Shown one piece after another: positions 17,291 to 26,828 of a DNA stretch of 64,000 bases. The number at the start of each line of letters is the position of its first letter. Within the stretch, counting starts at the first letter, position 1. The notes beneath the pieces are model-generated. The model saw nothing but the letters and a program-made list of their open reading frames with translations, was not told the origin of the DNA and searched no databases. A program made the position numbers and the translations under genes. Source of the DNA: an uncultured Porphyromonadaceae bacterium (GTDB lineage Bacteria; Bacteroidota; Bacteroidia; Bacteroidales; Muribaculaceae); assembly GCA_947573485.1 (NCBI GenBank), contig CANPGB010000007.1, forward strand, positions 1-64,000. The letters are read 5' to 3'.

Positions 17291-20200
17291 ATGAAAAAGC
17301 TGTTTCTATTACTTCTGGCAGTGCTTTCAATCGGCCTGTGTGCGTCGGCGCAGACGCGTACCGTCCGGGGTACTGTCGTTGACGCCGAGACGCAAGAAGA
17401 GCTCATCGGCGCTTCGGTTACGGCCGGAAATGCTGCCGGTGGTGTTATCACCGACGCAAATGGCGATTTTGCCATCAAAGTCCCCGTCGGAACCAAACAC
17501 ATCACGGTTTCGTATGTAGGTTACAAATCGCAGCGAGTTGATGTTCCTGAGAAGGACCTTAAACTCTACGTTCAGCTCCACCCCGACTCTGAAATCCTCA
17601 GCGAGGTTATGGTAGTTGCTTACGGTCAGCAGACCAAAGCATCGTTCACCGGCTCTGCAGCTGTGGTCGACGGTGCCGCTATCGAGAAGACTCAGGTTAC
17701 CAACCCGCTCAACGCTCTCTCTGGTCGTGTTACTGGTCTTCAGCTCTCCAATGCTTCGGGTGCCCCCGGCGCAAGCTCGCCCTCAATCCGCGTGCGTGGC
17801 TTCACATCGGTAAACACCGATGGTAACGCGCCTCTCGTGATTGTCGACGGCGCTCCCTTCTCGGGCAGCCTCAACGCTCTTAACTCCAACGATATCGAGT
17901 CAATGACCGTCCTCAAAGACGCCGCTTCGGCAGCCCTCTACGGTGCCCGCGGTGCCAACGGTGTCATCCTTATCACTACCAAGCGCGCCAAACTCGGCGA
18001 GGCTACTGTGACCCTCGACGCAAAATGGGGCCACAACTCCCGCGCCACACAGGATTATAACTACGTTAAGAATCCCGCGCAGTACTACGAACTCTACTAC
18101 AGCTCTGTCTACAACTCGGCTATCAGCACCGGTATGTCGACAGCTGCTGCCAACATCTATGCCAATGAGACCATGCTCGGCTCGACAGGCCTTGCATACA
18201 ATGTGTTCACCGTTCCCGGCGGTCAGAACCTCATCGGTACCAACGGCAAGCTCAACCCCAACGCCACCCTCGGCCGCCTCGTCAACTACAACGGCCAGGA
18301 CTTCTGGCTCCAGCCCGACAACTGGCTCGACTACACCTATGGCAGCGGCCTCCGTCAGGAATACAACGTCAACATCACCCAGGGTACCGATAAGAGCAAC
18401 ATCCTCGCTTCGATCGGCTACCTCAAGAACGATGGTATCGTTGTATCGCCCTCGTACTTCGAGCGTATCACAGGCCGTGTGTCTGCCGACTTCCAGGCAA
18501 AACCCTGGCTCAAAATCGGTATGAACGCCAACTACTCGCACATCAACATGCAGTCGATGTCGTCGGAAGGTTCAAGCACCTCTACCGGCAACATGTTCGC
18601 TTTCGCTACCGAAATCGCTCCTATCTACCCCCTCTTCATGCGTGACGGCAACGGCACAATCATGACCGACGAGCGTGGCTTCCCCCGCTACGACTACGGT
18701 GCTGCACTCAACGCAGGCCTCCGCCGCCCGATCTTCCCCGGTTCAAACGCTATCTCTGACTCCTTCCTTAACGAGAACCAGACAAACCGCAACCTCTTCC
18801 AGGGTACCGCTTTCGCTGAAATCCGCTTCCTCAAAGACTTCAAGTTCACTACCAACAACTCGGTGACTGTCAATGAGGCCCGCGTAACTTCGACCAGCAA
18901 CCCCTACTACGGCCAGATGGCTTCTCAGAACGGTATCGTAAGCAAGGCTCACAACCGCTACACCGACTACAACTTCCAGCAGCTCCTCACTTGGAGCCAC
19001 GACTTCAGCGGTCACGCTGTCGACGTGCTCGCCGGTCACGAATACTATCGTCAGGAATACGCTTACCTCGATGGCTCGCGCTCAGGTATGTTCGACCCCT
19101 CGAACACCGAACTCGCCGGTGCCATCACTGCCAACGGCCCCGCTAACTCATACACCACCATGTATAACAGCGAAGGTTGGCTCTTCCGCGGTCAGTACAA
19201 CTACAACAACCGTTACTTCGCATCGGCTTCATACCGTCGCGACGCTTCGAGCCGCTTCCACCCCGACCACCGCTGGGGTAACTTCTGGAGTATCGGCGGC
19301 GCTTGGCTCGTTAGCCAGGAAGACTTCTTCAATGTCGATTGGGTGAACGTCCTCAAACTTAAGGTTTCTTATGGTGAGCAGGGTAACGATAACATCGACG
19401 ACTTCCTCTACACCAACACCTACGGCCTCGTGAACTCCGAGGGTATTCCTTCGGTAACTCCCGTCACCAAAGGTAACGAGAACATCACCTGGGAGAAGAA
19501 CGGCAACGTTAACGTCGGCCTCGAGTTCAACCTCTTCAACAGCCGCCTTAACGGTGAAATCAACGGTTACTATCGCCGCACATCCGACATGCTCATGTAC
19601 TTCTCACTCCCCGCTTCTTCGGGTTACATGGGTTACTACTCCAACGTCGGCAACGTGATGAATGCCGGTATCGAACTTCAGCTCGACGGCGACATCATCC
19701 GCACCAACGACTTCCGCTGGAACCTCAACCTCAACTTCACCTGGTATAAGAACCGTATCACCTCGCTTCCTGTCGACAGCAAAATCAGCCGCGTAGACGG
19801 TGTAGCCGGTTACTCAAGCTCTAACTACTACTATGGCGAAGGCGAATCGCTCTACCAGTTCTACATGCCCAAATATATGGGTATAGACCAGGAGACAGGT
19901 AAGCCCCAGTACCTCTACAAAAAGCTCGATGCCGACGGTAATGAAACCGGTGAGACAGAGCTCGTTAACGATTACACCCAGGCTTCGAACTGCCTCGTAG
20001 GCTCGGCTCTCGCTCCCATATTCGGTGGTTTCAACACCAGCTTCGAGTACAAAGGCTTCGACCTCTCGGCTCAGTTCAACTACCAGATTGGCGGTAAAGT
20101 GTATGACTCCGGCTACGCTTCGCTCATGGGTACCCCCAACCCTACATCGAACGGTGGCAACTTCCACGCCGACCTCTTCAACGCATGGACTCCCGAGAAC

Positions 20201-20503
20201 ACCGCTACAAACGTTCCCCGTTTCTACTACGGTGACCTCAACAGCGTTGCTACTTCGAGCCGCTTCGTCACCGACGCTTCTTACCTCTCGCTCGAGAACA
20301 TCAACTTCGGTTACACCTTCCCCACCCAGTGGATCAAGAAACTCTACCTCAGCAAACTCCGTGTTTACCTCGCTTGCGAGAACGTTTGGGTATGGTCTAA
20401 GCGTCAGGGTCTCGACCCCCGCCAGTCATTCACCGGTGGCAGCAACAACACTTACAACGCCCCCGTCCGCACTATCTCCGGTGGTCTTACTGTAACTTTC
20501 TAA
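17291..20503 (+). CDS. SusC/RagA family TonB-dependent outer-membrane transporter
   Basis: A 1070-residue TonB-dependent barrel. The signal peptide covers 1-21 (ends ASAQ), followed by a carboxypeptidase-regulatory-like domain (TRTVRGTVVDAETQEELIGA). The TonB box region EVMVVAYGQQTKASFTGSAA and the plug motifs VTGLQLSNASGAPG, IRVRGFTSVN and SMTVLKDAASAALYGARGANG are textbook SusC, and the chain ends in a barrel strand (SGGLTVTF). It is the first gene of a three-gene operon with susD and a lipoprotein. It is strongly biased to the preferred C-ending codons of highly expressed genes, more so than the first SusC in the window. The substrate is unknown; a secreted subtilisin gene follows the operon. 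Confidence 0.95.
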   Translation: MKKLFLLLLAVLSIGLCASAQTRTVRGTVVDAETQEELIGASVTAGNAAGGVITDANGDFAIKVPVGTKHITVSYVGYKSQRVDVPEKDLKLYVQLHPDSEILSEVMVVAYGQQTKASFTGSAAVVDGAAIEKTQVTNPLNALSGRVTGLQLSNASGAPGASSPSIRVRGFTSVNTDGNAPLVIVDGAPFSGSLNALNSNDIESMTVLKDAASAALYGARGANGVILITTKRAKLGEATVTLDAKWGHNSRATQDYNYVKNPAQYYELYYSSVYNSAISTGMSTAAANIYANETMLGSTGLAYNVFTVPGGQNLIGTNGKLNPNATLGRLVNYNGQDFWLQPDNWLDYTYGSGLRQEYNVNITQGTDKSNILASIGYLKNDGIVVSPSYFERITGRVSADFQAKPWLKIGMNANYSHINMQSMSSEGSSTSTGNMFAFATEIAPIYPLFMRDGNGTIMTDERGFPRYDYGAALNAGLRRPIFPGSNAISDSFLNENQTNRNLFQGTAFAEIRFLKDFKFTTNNSVTVNEARVTSTSNPYYGQMASQNGIVSKAHNRYTDYNFQQLLTWSHDFSGHAVDVLAGHEYYRQEYAYLDGSRSGMFDPSNTELAGAITANGPANSYTTMYNSEGWLFRGQYNYNNRYFASASYRRDASSRFHPDHRWGNFWSIGGAWLVSQEDFFNVDWVNVLKLKVSYGEQGNDNIDDFLYTNTYGLVNSEGIPSVTPVTKGNENITWEKNGNVNVGLEFNLFNSRLNGEINGYYRRTSDMLMYFSLPASSGYMGYYSNVGNVMNAGIELQLDGDIIRTNDFRWNLNLNFTWYKNRITSLPVDSKISRVDGVAGYSSSNYYYGEGESLYQFYMPKYMGIDQETGKPQYLYKKLDADGNETGETELVNDYTQASNCLVGSALAPIFGGFNTSFEYKGFDLSAQFNYQIGGKVYDSGYASLMGTPNPTSNGGNFHADLFNAWTPENTATNVPRFYYGDLNSVATSSRFVTDASYLSLENINFGYTFPTQWIKKLYLSKLRVYLACENVWVWSKRQGLDPRQSFTGGSNNTYNAPVRTISGGLTVTF

Positions 20504-20516
20504 TTCTGTCTCAACA

Positions 20517-22190
20517 ATGAAAGCAATATATAAAGTCCTGACAGTTGCAGCCCTCGCGGCTCCTCTGTTCTCGAGCTGTATCGAAGAGGCACTTCCTACC
20601 GACCAGGTGACTCAGGGGCAGCTCAACTCAAACCCCGGTGCTACCGATGCAATCGTGCAGGGTATGTCTGCACGCATGAACCAGATTACCGTAAGCTCTT
20701 CGGATCACTACGACGGCGGCTACTCTTCGATTCTTCATATCCGCGACGTCATGACTGAGGACATGTCGGTAGAATATGCCGGCGGTTTCGACTGGTACTC
20801 GAGCTGGAGCGCAAACGACGGTACTTCTGACCGCTGGCGCACCACCCAGATGATCTGGAACTACCACTACGAGCAGATTCTTACCACAAACATGGTAATC
20901 GGTGCTATCGACAAGGATACCGAAATCGACGCTCTCCGCGCAAACCTCGGTACCGCTTATGCTTACCGTGCGTTCATCTACCTCGATGCAGCGCGTATGT
21001 ATGAGTTCCTCCCCAACGAGATGTTCCCCGACGGAAAGAATACCGAAGGCAACACAGTGCTCGGTCTCACCATTCCTAAGGTTACAGAGGAAACTCCTGA
21101 GTCGGAGTACACCAACAACCCCCGTCTTACACACGACGAAATGGTGGAATTCATCCTCGAAGACCTCAATAGCGCTGAGAAACTCCTCGCAGGCAACTCT
21201 GAGGCCAAGAGCTCTAAAATCCTCCCCAGCCTCGGTGTAGTATACGGCCTCATGGCCCGCACCTACCTGTGGGATGCCACTTTCCAGGCTGAGATCAACA
21301 ACGACGCCGCCAAGGCCACCGCTGCTTACGACAACGCCGCCAAGTATGCCCGTCAGGGTATCACCACCTCGGGTGCAACTCCTCTTACCGAGGACCAGTG
21401 GCTCGACACTACCCGCGGCTTCAACGACGAATCTTTCTCTTCGTGGATGTTCGCCGGCAAGTATTCAGCTGAAGACGATGTGGTTGTAGCCGGCGGTATC
21501 CGTACTTTCTCGTCGTTCTGCTGCCACGAAGAAGAATTCGGCTACAGCTCTCCCGAGCAAGGTGCTTTCACTATGATCAACGCCAACATGTACAAGCGTA
21601 TCAACGACCGCGACTTCCGCAAACTCTCATGGTTCGCTCCCGATGATTCGCCCCTCCGTGGCAAAGAGCACTTCCTTGATAAAGATTTCGCAGAAGAGAA
21701 CTTCTACGAATATGTATCGCTCAAGTTCCGTCCCGGTCAGGGTAACATGACCGACTACAACGTTGGTGCCGTTGTCGCTTACCCCCTCATGCGCGTTGAA
21801 GAGCTTTATTTCATCGAAGCTGAGGCTACAGCCCACAACAACCCCACTGCCGGTAACGACCTTCTCAAGAACTTCATGAAGACCTACCGCTACGCCACTT
21901 ACACCAACCCCTACTCTTCTGAGAAGGACGTTGTTGAGGAAATTATCTTCCAGAAGCGTGTGGAACTCTGGGGCGAAGGTCAGACCTTCTTCGATGTCAA
22001 GCGCCTCAACTACTCTGTTACACGCTGGTACGACGGTACCAACTTCACCCCCGGCCTCAATACATTCAATACAAACGGCCGCCCCGCTTGGATGAACATC
22101 GTTATCACCCGTCAGGAGACCAACAATAACGCTGCTATCGCAAGCTTCAACTCTCCCTCTCCCGAAGGCCTCTACACACCTATCAAATAA
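20517..22190 (+). CDS. SusD/RagB family outer-membrane lipoprotein
   Basis: A 557-residue surface lipoprotein, partner of the SusC just upstream (13 bases apart). The lipobox ends in Cys21 (LFSSC) followed by IEEALPTDQVTQGQL. The family helix AYAYRAFIYLDAARMYEF and the C-terminal signature QKRVELWGEGQTFFDVKRLN are clear. It is longer than the 442-residue SusD at 4750, with inserts that would shape a different binding site. It probably captures the ligand outside the cell and closes over SusC. Confidence 0.94.
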   Translation: MKAIYKVLTVAALAAPLFSSCIEEALPTDQVTQGQLNSNPGATDAIVQGMSARMNQITVSSSDHYDGGYSSILHIRDVMTEDMSVEYAGGFDWYSSWSANDGTSDRWRTTQMIWNYHYEQILTTNMVIGAIDKDTEIDALRANLGTAYAYRAFIYLDAARMYEFLPNEMFPDGKNTEGNTVLGLTIPKVTEETPESEYTNNPRLTHDEMVEFILEDLNSAEKLLAGNSEAKSSKILPSLGVVYGLMARTYLWDATFQAEINNDAAKATAAYDNAAKYARQGITTSGATPLTEDQWLDTTRGFNDESFSSWMFAGKYSAEDDVVVAGGIRTFSSFCCHEEEFGYSSPEQGAFTMINANMYKRINDRDFRKLSWFAPDDSPLRGKEHFLDKDFAEENFYEYVSLKFRPGQGNMTDYNVGAVVAYPLMRVEELYFIEAEATAHNNPTAGNDLLKNFMKTYRYATYTNPYSSEKDVVEEIIFQKRVELWGEGQTFFDVKRLNYSVTRWYDGTNFTPGLNTFNTNGRPAWMNIVITRQETNNNAAIASFNSPSPEGLYTPIK

Positions 22191-22209
22191 CTCTTAAGGA
22201 CTTCACACT

Positions 22210-24246
22210 ATGAAATTAAATAAATTCTTAACAAGCATATCCTGTGCAGCCCTCCTCGTAGGTGCGGGGGCTTGCACCGAGGAAATCAAGTATGAGCCTG
22301 CGGCCCCCGAAAACGGCCCCGAGGTCTACTTCCCCAATTATGCCTCGACTACTGTCGCACTTCTTGAGGATGCTACCGAATTTTCAGTAGAAATCGCCCG
22401 TCTGCGCGACGAACAGGCTATTACCGTCAACCTCAGCGGAGCAACTTACGACGCCGATGGTGCCGAACTCCCCGGTATCTTCACAATCCCCGGCAGCGTG
22501 TCGTTCAACGCAGGTGAAAAAACAACAACAATTCCCGTTGCTGTCGACTTCTCCAAAGTCGTTGCCGAGGAAGTATACAGCGTAAAGATTGTCCTCGAAG
22601 ACTACACCACACCCTATGGTGCGGCTGAGCAGACTTTCCAGGTAAGCTATCAGCCCTGGACTCCCTGGCAACCCTACTCGGCAAGCGGTGAGTACGGTTC
22701 GGCTACACTCTCGGCCTTCAGAATCGAAGACGATGAAATTACTGTGTACTATTCCCAGTCTACCGTATATCCTAAAATCAAATATCAGTTCGGCGACTAC
22801 GGCTGCCCTGATCTTCAGCCCGACCCCGACCTTCAGACATGGATTGTGAACGGCCGCAACTTCACTTTCATCCGCGACACCGAGACCAACGTGGTTTCGA
22901 TGCCTCAGGCAGAAACCGGCGACACCGGCACTTTCGGCTCGATGCTCTATGTAAGTGATATCTACACCTTCGCAAAGGCATATCCTCAGATTGCCGCAGG
23001 CATCCAGGACCTCGAAGATCCCGAAAGATTTGCCGAGGCATCGACATATGACCCCGAGACAGGCGTGTTCTCGATATTCATGGCATACTATACCGTTGAT
23101 CAGGCTGTTACTTTCCAGTGGGAATACTACGGTCTGCCGGGCTTCGCTGTCTACGACATGACATTCCAGAAAATGGGTAACTTCGTGACTGTTGACGGTG
23201 CCGAGCAGATTGTGATCAGCGCTTATCGCACCGACGACCTTGCCTCTTACAAGTACGACCTCGTTGAAGGTGGCATCACAAGCGAAAATGCCACAGCATC
23301 GCTCCAGGCTCTTCTCGCTAACGAAGAAGCTCCTGTGGTTACCGAGCAGCTCACCAACCTCGCCTTCACTCTCACCAACGACGGCGATTACGGTATTATC
23401 GTTGCCGGCTACGACGCTGCAGGAAACCACGTCTACAGCACCTATTACAACTTTACCTACGAGTCAGTTCAGAAAGTTTCTGAATACACTCCCATTGGTA
23501 AGGCTATGTATACCGACGGTTTCCTCTACTCTGTTTACGACGACCTCGGTGGCACTTCGTGGGAGGTTGAGGTAGAGCAGCACAAGCTCAACCCCGGCAT
23601 CATCCGCCTCGTCAACCCCTATCAGTTCCCCACCTGGGACGAAGGTATGACAGAGTGGAACCTCGACGGCAACTACTACATTACCATTAATATGGAAGAC
23701 CCCAACCGTGTTTACATCTATGAGTCTAAACTCGGTATCCAGACCTCTTCGCAGCAGGGTCCTCTGTACGTATCCTCTATGGCTTACGACTACATGTTCA
23801 ACGGCGATGATCCCTTCACTGCCGAGGAACTCGATGAGCTCGGATGCTTCGGTAAGGTAGAAGACGGTATCATCACCTTCCCCGGTGCCTCGCTCTTCTT
23901 TACCTACAGCGATGCCAACGCTGCCGCAGGCCGCTGGCTCAACACCAACCTCGACCCCGAACTTGCTGACCCCAACGTTGCAACTTCGCAGGAAGAGTAC
24001 ACTACTGCAGTCATGGAGCAGCTCGGTTCGATCGGTTGGTTTGAACTTGACCTCAACGAGCTCGAGACTTCAGAGCCCGCTGCCGCCAAGAAGCGCGTTG
24101 CCCGCGAGCACGAGAGCGGTGTTAGCAACATGCTCACCAAGTCAAGCAATCTCCGCGCTATCGGTCGTGGCCGCAAGATCGGCGCAACCATCTCCGGCAA
24201 AGAACTCATGGAGTACAATGCCGAGCACGGCGTACGTCTCTTCTAA
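22210..24246 (+). CDS. Surface lipoprotein in the SusE/F position
   Basis: A 678-residue lipoprotein of no family I can name with certainty. The signal peptide ends at Cys22 (VGAGAC), then TEEIKYEPAAPENGPEVYFP. Residues about 35-145 look like a beta-sandwich (VALLEDATEFSVEIARL, then TTTIPVAVDFSKV), similar to Calx-beta or DUF1735-type domains found in Sus-linked binding proteins. The central part is rich in aromatic residues and the acidic C-terminal part has no tail of the sorting type. It lies 19 bases after susD and ends the operon at a strong terminator. Position and lipidation suggest a surface ligand-binding role. Confidence 0.75.
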   Translation: MKLNKFLTSISCAALLVGAGACTEEIKYEPAAPENGPEVYFPNYASTTVALLEDATEFSVEIARLRDEQAITVNLSGATYDADGAELPGIFTIPGSVSFNAGEKTTTIPVAVDFSKVVAEEVYSVKIVLEDYTTPYGAAEQTFQVSYQPWTPWQPYSASGEYGSATLSAFRIEDDEITVYYSQSTVYPKIKYQFGDYGCPDLQPDPDLQTWIVNGRNFTFIRDTETNVVSMPQAETGDTGTFGSMLYVSDIYTFAKAYPQIAAGIQDLEDPERFAEASTYDPETGVFSIFMAYYTVDQAVTFQWEYYGLPGFAVYDMTFQKMGNFVTVDGAEQIVISAYRTDDLASYKYDLVEGGITSENATASLQALLANEEAPVVTEQLTNLAFTLTNDGDYGIIVAGYDAAGNHVYSTYYNFTYESVQKVSEYTPIGKAMYTDGFLYSVYDDLGGTSWEVEVEQHKLNPGIIRLVNPYQFPTWDEGMTEWNLDGNYYITINMEDPNRVYIYESKLGIQTSSQQGPLYVSSMAYDYMFNGDDPFTAEELDELGCFGKVEDGIITFPGASLFFTYSDANAAAGRWLNTNLDPELADPNVATSQEEYTTAVMEQLGSIGWFELDLNELETSEPAAAKKRVAREHESGVSNMLTKSSNLRAIGRGRKIGATISGKELMEYNAEHGVRLF

Positions 24247-24269
24247 GGAGAATAAACTCTGAAATGTTA

Positions 24270-24302
24270 AGCGGAGTCCCATGCGGGGCTCCGCTTTTTT
24301 TT
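24270..24302 (+). terminator. Terminator of the second susCD operon
   Basis: An 11-bp stem with one wobble pair (24270-24280 with 24285-24295), a 4-base loop and an 8-T run. Confidence 0.92.
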
Positions 24303-24358
24303 CGGAGTTTAAAAAATGCAAATTAATACAGGCGGCTATCCACTTTTCGGCCACAGTG

Positions 24359-24389
24359 TTTGCTTTTCGGCTTTCTTTTTGTACTTTTG
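24359..24389 (+). promoter_or_regulatory. Promoter of the S8 peptidase gene
   Basis: TTTG (24359-24362), 19 bases, TACTTTTG (24382-24389): a full consensus match, 39 bases before the chosen start codon. Confidence 0.8.
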
Positions 24390-24427
24390 TAAAATTATTA
24401 GAAAAAGCAATCATTAACACGACGCTC

Positions 24428-26647
24428 ATGCAGAAAAAATACTTACTCCCAATTGCCATTCTCGCAGGTGCCGCAGCTTCGGCCTCAGCTCAGGCTGCCC
24501 TCGACCCTGCTGCCGCTGTCGTCATGGAGCAGACCGCAATGCAGGCTGCCGCCTCGCGTGCCGGTGAATACCGCTCTTTGCCCGCTTCAGGGGTCGCAGA
24601 ATCGCGTATATATATCGTTACCTTAGCCGAGGGTGCCGATACCTCACTCCTTGCTGCCAACGGCTTCAACGTTATCGACAATATCGCCGATATGGCTCTC
24701 GTGCCTCTCGACGGCGAAGGCCTCGCACGTCTGGCCGCCCTGCCCGGTATCAAAGCCATATCTCTCGGCTACGATAACAGCGCCCACCTCAACGAAGCCC
24801 GTGTGGCAACGGGCGTCGACGCTGCTCACGCCGGCGAGGGCCTCGATAAGGCATATACCGGTAAAGGTGTGGTTGTCGGACTTATGGATAACGGTATCGA
24901 CATCAACCACCTTGCCTTCGCCGATGCCGATGGCAAACCCCGCGCCAAGAAAATGTGGGTTATCACAGGCTCGAATAGCGCCGTTGACTCACTCGTTACC
25001 GAAACCGAAATCACCGGCTTCACCACCGACCGCTCTTCGTCGACTCACGGCACACACGTCCTCGGTATCATGGCCGGAAACTATGAGGGTAAGGGCAAAC
25101 AGGCTACTATCAATCCGCGCACTGGCCGACTGATGACTACCTCGACCCAGACCATACCCTACCGTGGTGTGGCCTATGAGGGAACCCTCGCTCCCTGTTG
25201 CGGTACTTTCGAGTTCAATAACACCACCGTGGCCGCCGGCCTCATCTCGCGCTATGCCGAGTCGATAGGTCAGCCGGCGGTAATGAACATGTCGCTCGGC
25301 CACAACTGGGGCCCTCACGACGGCACCTCAGATGCGTGCCGCTACCTTGCCGAATACGGCAAAAAAATGATTATCTGCCTCTCGGCTGGTAACGAAGGTG
25401 CCGACCCGCTCTCGATTATCAAAACCTTTGCCTCGGGCGATACTTCGGTAAAGACCCGCATCTCAAACACTTCTACCGCAAGCTGCCTTATCGACATATG
25501 GGGTGGCGACGCCACGCCTTTTACCGTGACTCTCCTCGGTGTCGACAAAACTTCGGGAGCGGTGAAATACTCCTATAAGTTTGATAAAACTCTGACCCTG
25601 ACCGGCAACTATTACACAAACCCCGCCTACGCGCACGATGCCAATTTCGACCCGATTTTCGGCGAGAACGGCAACGTGATCGCCACCCTCGGCGTGAGTC
25701 AGAATAACAACAGGTATAACGCCTATATGTCGTTCGACCTCAAGGTAGGCACCGGTAATAAATCCGGCGACATCGTTCCCGCTATTCTCGTTGAAGGCAC
25801 GGCAGGCAAAAGCGTAAGCATTTACGGTCCCGACGGTCTCTACTCGGGCAGCCTCCCCGGCTTTACAGCGGGCAACTCCGAGGGCTCGATCAGCGACCTC
25901 GCATGCGGCGAAAACGTGATTGTTGTAGGCGCATATGTCAACCGCAATACCTTCGCCACTTTCGACGGTATCCGCGAATCGAACTATCAACCCGGCGACA
26001 TCGCATACTTCTCGTCGTACGGCACCCTGCCCGACGGCCGCAAATTGCCTGATATCGCAGGCCCCGGCCTCGGCATGATATCGGCCTATAGCAACTTCTA
26101 TATGAATGCCAATGCCGGCGCAGAGCGCTCAACGACAGTGCAGATAGCCCAGGACGGCCTCAACCGCACCAGCTGGTGGGCCGAGATGTCGGGCACATCA
26201 ATGTCGTCGCCTTTCGTGGCCGGTGTGGTTGCTCTATGGCTCCAGGCCGACCCCACGCTCACCGTGGCCGAGGTTAAAGATATAATGAAAGCCACCGCTA
26301 TCAACGACCAGTATACCGCAGCCGCTCCCCACCGCTTCGGCTATGGCAAGATCGACGCCCTCGCAGGCCTCAAGAAGATTCTTGGCCTCGGCTCCGTGAA
26401 CGGTATCACCGCCGACTCGCAGATACTCGTCAATACCGTTGCCCCCGGCAATTACGACATCTTCGCTCCCGGCGCAAAGAGCCTCACAGCGCAGCTCTAC
26501 AGCCTCAGCGGCGCCCTCGCAGGCTCGGCTCACACCGCAGGTGAGAACCTCACCCTCGCCGCCGAAAGCGCTGCCCCCGGCGTTTACCTCCTCCGTGTCA
26601 CCACCGACTCAGGCGCTACTGAAACGCGCAAAGTGGTAATCCGATAA
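24428..26647 (+). CDS. Secreted S8 (subtilisin) family serine peptidase
   Basis: A 739-residue exported endopeptidase. I start at 24428 because the frame upstream runs through the terminator and promoter, and this ATG begins a signal peptide (residues 1-21, ASASAQ). The catalytic triad is complete: Asp154 (GLMDNGID), His207 (STHGTHVLG) and Ser591 (SGTSMSSPFVAG), with the oxyanion Asn322 (SAGNEG). A long insert of about 270 residues lies between the Asn and Ser regions, which is typical of Bacteroidales S8 enzymes. The last 80 residues (from LYSLSGALAG to RKVVIR) look like a type IX secretion C-terminal domain, so it is probably displayed or released at the surface. It has its own promoter and terminator beside the susCD operon. 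Confidence 0.93.
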   Translation: MQKKYLLPIAILAGAAASASAQAALDPAAAVVMEQTAMQAAASRAGEYRSLPASGVAESRIYIVTLAEGADTSLLAANGFNVIDNIADMALVPLDGEGLARLAALPGIKAISLGYDNSAHLNEARVATGVDAAHAGEGLDKAYTGKGVVVGLMDNGIDINHLAFADADGKPRAKKMWVITGSNSAVDSLVTETEITGFTTDRSSSTHGTHVLGIMAGNYEGKGKQATINPRTGRLMTTSTQTIPYRGVAYEGTLAPCCGTFEFNNTTVAAGLISRYAESIGQPAVMNMSLGHNWGPHDGTSDACRYLAEYGKKMIICLSAGNEGADPLSIIKTFASGDTSVKTRISNTSTASCLIDIWGGDATPFTVTLLGVDKTSGAVKYSYKFDKTLTLTGNYYTNPAYAHDANFDPIFGENGNVIATLGVSQNNNRYNAYMSFDLKVGTGNKSGDIVPAILVEGTAGKSVSIYGPDGLYSGSLPGFTAGNSEGSISDLACGENVIVVGAYVNRNTFATFDGIRESNYQPGDIAYFSSYGTLPDGRKLPDIAGPGLGMISAYSNFYMNANAGAERSTTVQIAQDGLNRTSWWAEMSGTSMSSPFVAGVVALWLQADPTLTVAEVKDIMKATAINDQYTAAAPHRFGYGKIDALAGLKKILGLGSVNGITADSQILVNTVAPGNYDIFAPGAKSLTAQLYSLSGALAGSAHTAGENLTLAAESAAPGVYLLRVTTDSGATETRKVVIR

Positions 26648-26670
26648 TTTCCCCCTACACACCGCATAAG

Positions 26671-26703
26671 CACTGCCGGAGCTGCCTCGCAGCCCCGGCA
26701 GTG
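26671..26703 (+). terminator. Terminator of the S8 peptidase gene
   Basis: A 15-bp stem with one wobble (26671-26685 with 26689-26703) and a short T-rich tail. Confidence 0.85.
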
Positions 26704-26779
26704 TTGTTTTGCAGCGGTGAGAGATACGGGTGTTAACACTGTTTAACAAATAGGGCGCGGAAAAGTGCTCAATATCTTC

Positions 26780-26787
26780 TATCTTTG
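26780..26787 (+). promoter_or_regulatory. Promoter -7 box of the LRR protein gene
   Basis: TATCTTTG matches the -7 consensus, 41 bases before the start at 26829. No clear -33 box is seen. Confidence 0.5.
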
Positions 26788-26828
26788 CACAAACCATTGT
26801 AACACATCAATCTAATACCGGGAAAAAT

